Source: Thermoguttaceae bacterium (GTDB taxonomy: Bacteria; Planctomycetota; Planctomycetia; Pirellulales; Thermoguttaceae). Taken from it: 38,999 bases of DNA. The stretch lies in assembly GCA_017447745.1 (NCBI GenBank), contig JAFSMW010000103.1:1-38999 (forward strand), written 5' to 3'. The notes under the pieces are model-generated. The model made no database searches and was not told where the DNA came from. It saw nothing but the letters and a program-made list of their open reading frames with translations. The translations under genes and the position numbers were made by a program. Positions 32,928 to 38,999 of this stretch are shown here, piece by piece. Each line of letters begins with the position of its first letter. Position 1 is the first letter of the stretch.

Positions 32928-34724
32928 TTAAAGCTCAGAATAATCGTCTGAACATTGAACGTTTCCTTTTTTAATAACCTTATCATTTTGGAACACGGGT
33001 TCATCCAAAACAACAACCTCTTCTCCAGGATCAATCAGACCGATGCGATCAAACTGTTCCTTATATTCATCGCTCCAAATGAACCGACGGCGTTCCTGTT
33101 TGACCGGCGCCGGCTTTTCCGGAAGAACATCCGTTCCATTTTGTTTTTTAATAAGCGCGTCCAGCTGTTCTGCAAAGTGCATGCGTTCTGATTTGGGAAG
33201 ATCCATACCGAGCGAAATGAAGTCTTGAGCAAGCGAACGCAGCTGCGGTTCCAGTTGTCGAATATCCAGGTTCCACAAAGAACGAACGCGTGGATACATA
33301 AAACCAATATAATTGTTTGATTGTTTATTGGCTTTAAGTCTCGCTTCCAGGTCGTCAACTTTTTTCGCCCAGCGCTCTTGTTCTTCATTCAAATCCTTGC
33401 GATCGTTTTCAGAAATGCTGCTGCAGCTGGCAAGGAAAAGAACGATAGACTGTATGCGTTCAAAATACAGCGCTTCCAGTTTGTTTTTGTAATCCTGACG
33501 ATCAAAGACAACCGGTCGCTTCATCAAATGGAGAACAAACCAGCAAGCGGCATAAAGAGCCAAACGTTTAAGAAATCCGCCCTGAATGGTCTTTTTGGCG
33601 CCAAAGAAGGAACCAAAACTGATAAAATACGATGCAACGGTCGCAGCTGCGTCAACGGCGGCAACAGTCCCGACTGCATATTCCAACGTCTTACGAACGG
33701 TTTCATTGGCTGTCGCCCAGAATATCAGCCAGGAGAATAACCCTGCGCCAGCCGCGGCGCCGACAAGTGTTGTTATATCCCCAGGCTGCTTCATGCCGCC
33801 GGTCCAGGCAAAAAGACCAACAATCCATGCGCCAATAATCGCTCCAAGAGCCGCCAAAATGCCAACTGCCACAGAGGGAACTTCCAGTTTCAATTTGGAT
33901 CCGTCCGGAACCTGAATTGGCTTGAACAGACTGCGAATGTAAAGCGGCAAATATTCAGGAACGTCATTGGCGCCAAAAACTTTTTGCATCCAAACAGTTC
34001 CGGGTTTGCACAAGTCGTCTACAAATTCTGGCTGAAGCGAATTCGCTATGGATTGAAGCGTGTTGCGATCAACAGGGTCTTCCGATTTTGCGTTTGTTTC
34101 CAATTTTTTATCAAGAGCTTTCAAATAACAATCGGCTCTGTAACTTGCCAATTTTTGAGCTTCAGTAAACAGCTCAGACCCTGGAGCAAAACGTTCGTTA
34201 TTTAATATAAGTTCCGGATTTCCGATAAACGGCAGCTTCTTGCCCTGAATATCAGGAATATCGTCTTCAGGCTCTTCGTCGACGTTTCCAGGCGCTTTTT
34301 TGGCTGACCTGCCATTTCGAATCATCCAAAAAACGATGACGACAAGCAACCCTGCTGCAATCCAGCCAGACCACAACGTTCCAAACGACTCTTTCTCTGG
34401 AGGGGTTTGTTCAGCTACGTTCCCTTGAACGGGCTGAGGCGTCTGAGCGGCGCCAGATACGGGCGCGGCGGGCGCCGTCTGATTTGAATCCGCGGGCGCG
34501 GCGGGCGCCGTCTGGTTTGAATCCACAGGCGCCTCACTTGTCGTAGGGTTTGCAGCAGGCGTTTCGGTTGTCGTCTGGTCAGAATCCGCAGGCGTATCGG
34601 ACGCCGTCTGGTCAACCGACGGTGCGGTTGGCGCTGATGGTTGTGCGTCTTGAGCGAAAACGGTTGCCGATAAACACAAAACAACAAAACACGCAGCAAA
34701 TGCAATCGCTTTTTTCATAAACAT
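32928..34724 (-). CDS. Multi-spanning membrane protein with signal peptide and Pro/Thr/Asp-rich linker, partner of the Hsp70-like ATPase
   Basis: AGGATTACTATC before the ATG supplies a modest Shine-Dalgarno. Residues 1-24 are a signal peptide. Residues 26-110 are a low-complexity linker with an exact 11-residue repeat (DSNQTAPAAPA). A membrane helix follows at 117-136, then an acidic patch and a soluble helical domain (165-275). Hydrophobic, Gly/Ala-rich segments lie at 284-307, 316-338, 345-375 and 384-402, and a charged helical, probably cytoplasmic, end (410-598) includes a coiled-coil-like stretch near 440-470. I recognise no family. It is the first gene of a two-gene operon with the Hsp70-like ATPase, which suggests an ATP-driven membrane assembly. 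The protein call is firm, the function open. Confidence 0.8.
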   Translation of the reverse strand: MFMKKAIAFAACFVVLCLSATVFAQDAQPSAPTAPSVDQTASDTPADSDQTTTETPAANPTTSEAPVDSNQTAPAAPADSNQTAPAAPVSGAAQTPQPVQGNVAEQTPPEKESFGTLWSGWIAAGLLVVIVFWMIRNGRSAKKAPGNVDEEPEDDIPDIQGKKLPFIGNPELILNNERFAPGSELFTEAQKLASYRADCYLKALDKKLETNAKSEDPVDRNTLQSIANSLQPEFVDDLCKPGTVWMQKVFGANDVPEYLPLYIRSLFKPIQVPDGSKLKLEVPSVAVGILAALGAIIGAWIVGLFAWTGGMKQPGDITTLVGAAAGAGLFSWLIFWATANETVRKTLEYAVGTVAAVDAAATVASYFISFGSFFGAKKTIQGGFLKRLALYAACWFVLHLMKRPVVFDRQDYKNKLEALYFERIQSIVLFLASCSSISENDRKDLNEEQERWAKKVDDLEARLKANKQSNNYIGFMYPRVRSLWNLDIRQLEPQLRSLAQDFISLGMDLPKSERMHFAEQLDALIKKQNGTDVLPEKPAPVKQERRRFIWSDEYKEQFDRIGLIDPGEEVVVLDEPVFQNDKVIKKGNVQCSDDYSEL

Positions 34725-35057
34725 GATAGTAATCCTATAATCTGTGGTTGAGGAAACTACTTGAGTTAAAACGAAAATACAAAGTCCAATTATTTTCTTT
34801 TAACTTCCTACCTATAGTAATATCTCAGGTGTGAAAAAAATCAAAAAAATAATCAGAAGCGGTTTCCTATATATAGAACAGATACACCTGTACAACCAAG
34901 ATTTGAGAAAGACGAACTCAGCGTCGTCCCCGCTTTTGTGCGAATTTCAGAATCAATTTTGCCAACGCCACAAGATTAGCTTTCGAGTTTAAATGGTTCA
35001 GAACGCTCTGATTACGTTTGACAAACCATCTTCAACCCATCGAAAATACGTGTAAAA
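34725..35057. other. AT-rich gap upstream of the Hsp70-like operon
   Basis: No gene seen. CAGGTGT (about 34826) and ACACCTG (about 34882) form a 7-bp inverted pair. TTGATT followed by TACTAT on the - strand, near 34816-34845, is a weak promoter candidate with long spacing. This segment separates the operon from the right-hand EF-G terminator. Confidence 0.4.
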
Positions 35058-35093
35058 AAAACGGATTGACGCGTTTACACGTCAATCCGTTTT
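35053..35093 (-). terminator. Intrinsic terminator of the EF-G-like gene
   Basis: A 13-bp stem (35059-35071 with 35080-35092) is followed on the - strand by eight T. It lies 46 bp after the stop codon. Confidence 0.9.
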
Positions 35094-35366
35094 GTTTATG
35101 TCGATCTGCTCAACAAGCAGAGCAGAGCAGGGCGAAGATTATTCTTCCTCTTCTTCCAGCTGCGCCTTGGCGATAATCTGCTGCTGAATGTTGCCCGGAA
35201 CCGGGTCGTAGCGGAGGAATTCCATCGTGTAGGAACCCTGACCGCTGGTCATGGAGTTCAGAACGCGAGCGTAAGTGGTAACTTCCGCCAGCGGGACTTC
35301 CGCTTCAATCGTCTGCATGTTTCCGCCAGCCGAGGTCATGCCCAGCGGACGGCCGCGGCGGTTGGA
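35058..35366. repeat. Direct repeat flanking the Hsp70-like module, right copy
   Basis: Contains the terminator and the last 228 bp of the intact EF-G-like gene; about 98% identical to 30446-30753 in the same orientation. Confidence 0.9.
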
Positions 35367-37238
35367 CAGGTCGCCGGAAACGTCGCCGACGTTGTCGTTG
35401 GGAACGGTAATCGAAATCTTGACGATCGGTTCCAGCAAAGCGGGCTTCGCTTCCAGGAAGACCTTCTTGAACGCCATGTTGCCGGCGGTGCGGAACGCGG
35501 TTTCATTCGAATCGACCGGGTGATATTTTCCGAAGAAGACTTCGACGCAGACGTTTTGAACTCTGTAGCCGGCGATAACGCCCTTGGCAATTCGTTCGTA
35601 GAAGCCTTTTTCGATAGCTGGCATGAAGTTGCCAGGAATGGATCCGCCGACGATGGAGTCGATCCAGAGGAATCCGGCGTCTTTGTCGTAGTGGTATTCC
35701 TTCATGCTGACGAAGTTGTCTTTGTTGGCGAAGGTTTCGATGTTCTCTTCGTTGATGTCGCCCGGCAGAGGCTGCATACGAATGTGGACTTCACCGAACT
35801 GCCCGGAACCGCCAGACTGTTTCTTGTGACGGTGCATGCCTTCCGCGTTGCCCAAAACCGTTTCACGATACGGAATCTTGGGTTCTTTGGTGTCGATTTC
35901 GACCTTGTCGCGTCTCTTGAGTTTTTCCTGCAAAACGGTCAGGTGAAGTTCCGTCATACCGGTAATAACGAGTTCCTTGGTCTGAACGTCCTGTTCGCGG
36001 GAGAACGTGGAGTCTTCTTCGCAAAGCTTTGCCAACGCAACGGACAGTTTGCCTTCGTCGCCGCGGCTTTTGGGAGTGGCAGCCAAAGAAACCATCGGGG
36101 TGGGGAAGTGAATGGCGGGCAGGAACGCGTCGCCGATAGACGTAGAGGTATGGAAATCTTCAACCTTGGTTACTGCAACGATGTATCCAGGACCAGCTTC
36201 GTCGATGGGCGTCGTCTGCGAGGCTTCCATGGTGAACAGCTGAGCGATTTTGAACGGCTTGCGGGCGCCGGAGTACATGACGGACTGTCCGGTTTTGAGC
36301 GTACCGTTGTAAACGCGAATGAAGTTGATCTTCTGAACGAACGGGTCGATACGGGTTTTGAAGCACTGAGCGCAAAGAGGGCCTTCCGGATCGGCGGTCA
36401 GTTCGACTTCTTCTCCCGCAGCGTTCTTCGCCGTCTTGGAAATCATGTCAGCCGGAACGCCAGCCAAGATAATGGCGTCGAGCATTTCAGCCAAGCCAAC
36501 TTCCGTCTTGCCGCTGACGAAAATAATCGGGATAACGATGCCGTCTTTAACGGCTTTTCCAACCAGAGCTTTGAGCTCGTCTTCAGTCGGGATTTCGCCT
36601 TCGAGGAACTTTTCCATCGCCGCGTCGTCTGCGGTAACGATCTGTTCCATGAGGGAATCGTGCAGGTCAGCCGGGTTGATCGCAGCGCCGTCTACGGGTT
36701 GTCCGTCTAAAACGCTGGCAACGCCTTTGAATCCGCCGTTGATAACCGGGACGTTGAACGCCATGCATTCCGACCCGAAGTTGTCTTGAATGTCGGCAAT
36801 GAGCTGTTCAAAATTGACGCCTTCAGAGTCCGCCTTGGTAATGAGGATCATGCGTCCCAGACCAGCGGCTTCCGCTTCCTTGAAAACGCGGCGAGTGTTG
36901 ACCTGAATTCCCGCCTGAGCGTTGATGGTAATAATCGCGTTTTCGACGCCCGCCATCGCGCCAATCGTCTGACCGATGAAGTCTGCATAACCGGGGGTGT
37001 CAATAAAGTTGAACAGATGATTGTTATATACGAAGTTCGTAACCGCAGATTCAATCGTGTATTTGTGGGATTTTTCTTCTTCGTCGAAGTCGCAGAAGCT
37101 GGTTCCCTGATCAACCGAACCGTGGTTCGGAGCGGCTCCGGTAAAATTCAGCAGCTTATCCGTCAGAGTTGTCTTGCCCGTTCCGCCATGACCACACAAT
37201 ACTACGTTACGAATGTTTTTCGCTTGAAATTTTGCCAT
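35139..37238 (-). CDS. fusA: Elongation factor G-like translational GTPase (EF-G paralogue type)
   Basis: EF-G drives translocation and ribosome recycling. The 699 residues cover domains I-V. G1 is GHGGTGKTTL (16-25), G3 DTPGYADF (80-87), and the domain IV/V signatures HKKQSGGSGQFG and SNRRGRPLGM are present. The G4 box reads ITKAD (133-137) instead of NKxD, and the G1 Gly-rich loop differs from canonical AHIDAGKTT. Both point to the divergent EF-G/FusA2 branch found beside a canonical EF-G in many bacteria. The C-terminus ends in a five-Glu tail. AAGGA about ten bases before the ATG supports the start. The final 228 bp plus terminator are duplicated on the far side of the Hsp70-like operon. 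Confidence 0.9.
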   Translation of the reverse strand: MAKFQAKNIRNVVLCGHGGTGKTTLTDKLLNFTGAAPNHGSVDQGTSFCDFDEEEKSHKYTIESAVTNFVYNNHLFNFIDTPGYADFIGQTIGAMAGVENAIITINAQAGIQVNTRRVFKEAEAAGLGRMILITKADSEGVNFEQLIADIQDNFGSECMAFNVPVINGGFKGVASVLDGQPVDGAAINPADLHDSLMEQIVTADDAAMEKFLEGEIPTEDELKALVGKAVKDGIVIPIIFVSGKTEVGLAEMLDAIILAGVPADMISKTAKNAAGEEVELTADPEGPLCAQCFKTRIDPFVQKINFIRVYNGTLKTGQSVMYSGARKPFKIAQLFTMEASQTTPIDEAGPGYIVAVTKVEDFHTSTSIGDAFLPAIHFPTPMVSLAATPKSRGDEGKLSVALAKLCEEDSTFSREQDVQTKELVITGMTELHLTVLQEKLKRRDKVEIDTKEPKIPYRETVLGNAEGMHRHKKQSGGSGQFGEVHIRMQPLPGDINEENIETFANKDNFVSMKEYHYDKDAGFLWIDSIVGGSIPGNFMPAIEKGFYERIAKGVIAGYRVQNVCVEVFFGKYHPVDSNETAFRTAGNMAFKKVFLEAKPALLEPIVKISITVPNDNVGDVSGDLSNRRGRPLGMTSAGGNMQTIEAEVPLAEVTTYARVLNSMTSGQGSYTMEFLRYDPVPGNIQQQIIAKAQLEEEEE

Positions 37239-37318
37239 TATATATTGTTCCTTAAATCTAAAACAACTCTAACGCGGCTGACTCCGATGTCTTCCGCTAC
37301 ACAATTATTTAAAAGATT

Positions 37319-37345
37319 ATTATAGCAAAATCTATGAGATTTCAA
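37319..37345 (-). promoter_or_regulatory. Putative promoter of the EF-G-like gene
   Basis: On the - strand TATAAT (37319-37324) is preceded by TTGAAA (37340-37345) at a short spacing of 15 bp. It would give a leader of about 75 nt. Confidence 0.4.
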
Positions 37346-37402
37346 AGGGGGGCTGGGAGGATTTTTGGAGTTGGATAGAAAGTATCGGGATTGAGTTAGA
37401 AG

Positions 37403-37557
37403 TGAGGAGGGAGGAGTGAGGAGTTGAGAGAATTAGCAATTAGCCATTTTCAATTAGCAATTACGCAAGCGCAAGGCGAGCTGGAATGTTTACAAGAAAA
37501 AGCGAGAGGAGCGCGAAGCGTCAACTCCTCACTCCTCACTCCTAATTCCTAACTCGC
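37403..37557. repeat. Heptamer repeats in an inverted pair, with a third heptamer array between
   Basis: GAGGAGT-type units (37403-37430) face ACTCCTC-type units (37522-37557), which are their complement. Between them, ATTAGCA/ATTAGCC units (37433-37467) form another 7-base array. The gap 37239-37575 holds no gene besides the EF-G promoter. Confidence 0.75.
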
Positions 37558-37575
37558 AAATCATAGCTATTCAAC

Positions 37576-38436
37576 CTATCTCTGATCTGCCAGGTTTACC
37601 ATCGGCGCGCCGAGATTTTGCGGAATGCCCCAGGTTGCCAGCGTGTCGGTCGAAATCCGGTTGAGGTCGAACGTACCGAGGTCAATTGAGAGTCTGAAGT
37701 TGTCTCTCGGTGAGAAGATGTCGATTTTCTGTGGGGCATAAATCCCGTTGAGGGCGTCCCGGCGAACGGCGCGCACCGTGGCGTCGACAACCAGATATTT
37801 ATTGGAATCGTAAATGCGCTGAGCGGCGATGGTGGCAGTGCGGCGGTCAACGTAGACAACGCGGGTTATCATGCCCTTCGGGGTCTGCTCCTGAGCGCGC
37901 AGCTCGTAAAACAGCCCGTCGCTGGTCGGACGCGGTCCCTGCCAGTACAAAGTCGGGTCCAGCGGCTTGACGCCCAGAGCTTCAATAACCCAGTTCGGCT
38001 CGATGGGCAGCTGGCTCGCCGCCGCTGACTGCGTGTACTGATCGTGCCGGCAGTAGTACACGCCCGGCGTCTCGTTGCGAGCAACCCAGAACCAGAACAG
38101 TTCCGGGTTCGATCCCATGTCGAATTCCTTGCCGGTTATATTCGTCCTGGCTGAAATGTGCAGATAGTTGGGCTTATGATAGACAATGTCCGCCGACAGC
38201 GAAGGCGTTCGCGGCATGGACACTGACGCTGAATGCGCGCTGAGCGAATCGATCTGCTCGTTCTGACGGTTGACAGCCGCGATAATCTCCTCCGCCGAAG
38301 CGTTAGGCGGAATCATCGCGGTCGACGGCGCCTGTTGCAAGTTCCGTTTCCACGGCATAGAGAAATTGACGCTCCGGCAGCTGACGCTCGTCAGCGCGAC
38401 CAAAAGCAATGCGACAGAAACGTAAACTCTGGACAT
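37576..38436 (-). CDS. Lipoprotein with LolA/LolB-like fold
   Basis: A lipoprotein signal ends at LTSVSC (Cys20). After an amphipathic helix (about 45-68, AEEIIAAVNRQNEQI), the protein is beta-rich: ADIVYHKPNYLHISAR, PELFWFWVAR, ITRVVYVDRRTATIAAQRIYD, and a C-terminal NFRLSIDLGTFDLNRI. Helix then half-barrel with a DRRT-type strand turn is the pattern of LolA/LolB-like outer-membrane lipoprotein carriers and receptors; planctomycetes carry long relatives. It may shuttle lipids or lipoproteins in the periplasm. No Shine-Dalgarno is seen. TAGAAT lies about nine bases before the ATG and could be a -10 box giving a very short leader. The fold call is inference. Confidence 0.75.
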   Translation of the reverse strand: MSRVYVSVALLLVALTSVSCRSVNFSMPWKRNLQQAPSTAMIPPNASAEEIIAAVNRQNEQIDSLSAHSASVSMPRTPSLSADIVYHKPNYLHISARTNITGKEFDMGSNPELFWFWVARNETPGVYYCRHDQYTQSAAASQLPIEPNWVIEALGVKPLDPTLYWQGPRPTSDGLFYELRAQEQTPKGMITRVVYVDRRTATIAAQRIYDSNKYLVVDATVRAVRRDALNGIYAPQKIDIFSPRDNFRLSIDLGTFDLNRISTDTLATWGIPQNLGAPMVNLADQR

Positions 38437-38772
38437 CTAAAGGATATTCTAAATTTGAGAGTGGCGAGAAAAGCATAGCGCTTTATAGATAAACTACTGC
38501 CTACTGCCTCTTGCCTACTGCCTAATTATATACCGCGATATATTCGCCTAGATGTTATATAGGTTATTTTTTACGATTTGTAAAGAGAACTTTCAAAAAA
38601 ATAAGAAAAAATCAAGTCGAGAGAATGATTAGGAAATATAGATAAACTTTATCGATTACTGACGAGGTTTTCAACGTCCAATCATGCCCCTTATTTCCCA
38701 GCAATTCCCAGAACCCTCCCAGCCGCTCCCAGAATCCTCTCAGGTAATTGCAATAATTATCTGACAATAACG
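38437..38772. other. Gap with a heptamer array, no gene seen
   Basis: ACTGCCT-type 7-base units occur at 38494-38526, related to the array between fliH and fliI. CCCAGAA/CCCAGCC-type units occur around 38698-38740. The rest is AT-rich without a credible frame. Confidence 0.5.
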
Positions 38773-38999
38773 CTAGAATTTCACAAACCAGACGTGTATT
38801 CGTTCGTTTTCGTCAGACGGGAATTCCGCGACGATTTCCCAAATTTTTCCATAACTTTGTTTTTTGAACGGACTTTGGTGTTTCTTATACGAACAACCGG
38901 GACGAAGCATATCTTCTTGATATTCTATATCGCAGTCTTTCACATTAGACAGGGCTTCATCTGCTGGCAAATCTTCCATTGGGAACCGTTCCGGCGGAA
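38773..38999 (-). CDS. 3' part of an unknown gene, cut by the window edge
   Basis: The frame is open from the right edge to TAG at 38773, giving at least 75 residues. A Met occurs at 38979, but the frame continues upstream (PPERFP), so the true start may lie outside. Composition is that of a small soluble protein (WEIVAEFPSDENERIHVWFVKF at the end, read as two segments: WEIVAEFPSDENE and RIHVWFVKF). I recognise no family. Confidence 0.5.
   Translation of the reverse strand, partial: PPERFPMEDLPADEALSNVKDCDIEYQEDMLRPGCSYKKHQSPFKKQSYGKIWEIVAEFPSDENERIHVWFVKF

Noticed and set aside
30446..35366. Interpretation of the Hsp70-like segment as a transposon with terminal inverted repeats
   Set aside because: The flanking copies are direct, not inverted, consist of EF-G gene sequence, and no transposase or recombinase is present.
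38085..38130. tRNA-like GGTTCGATCCC string
   Set aside because: It lies inside the LolA-like coding sequence and no acceptor or anticodon stems can be formed around it.

Overview
The window looks like chromosomal DNA of a planctomycete (phylum Planctomycetota, probably a gut- or biofilm-type Pirellulales/Thermoguttaceae relative). The reasons are a DUF1559-type prepilin-like protein paired with a small lipoprotein, a secreted di-heme c-type protein resembling the hydrazine synthase alpha chain, a Tat-exported isomerase-like protein, a type III glutamine synthetase and a large ankyrin-repeat family. The taxonomic call is inference. I found no tRNA, rRNA, transposase, integrase or cas gene.

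Layout. Positions 255-5680 hold three exported proteins on the + strand: a BPL_N-type amidotransferase-like protein, the di-heme WD40-like protein and an EEP-family hydrolase. Positions 5866-9402 hold a GH31 glycosidase whose base and codon usage differ from its neighbours. Its 3' end runs into a degraded CRISPR repeat, followed by two more type I-C-like repeats. A pseudo-receiver protein (9757-10689) follows. On the - strand come a GH51 arabinofuranosidase and a Tat-exported FucI-like protein (11140-14636), then fliI and fliH (14817-16963). Positions 17100-24155 hold three paralogous ankyrin-repeat genes (5, 37 and 16 repeats) that share an N-terminal cap; the last two also share a promoter and leader. 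Then follow glnN (24475-26583), the DUF1559/lipoprotein pair and an HtrA-like protease.

The most striking segment is 30446-35366. A two-gene operon (secreted/multi-membrane protein plus an Hsp70-family ATPase whose C-terminal half is helical and glycine-rich hydrophobic) lies between two nearly identical copies, about 308 bp each, of the 3' end and terminator of an EF-G-like gene. The intact EF-G-like gene is on the right (35139-37238) and a truncated copy is on the left. This looks like a gene cargo inserted at the EF-G locus. A LolA-like lipoprotein (37576-38436) and the edge of an unknown gene close the window.

The intergenic DNA is full of short repeats. There are heptamer and nonamer tandem repeats, several arranged as inverted pairs, and at least four families of hairpin-forming dispersed repeats whose stems differ between copies by compensating changes.
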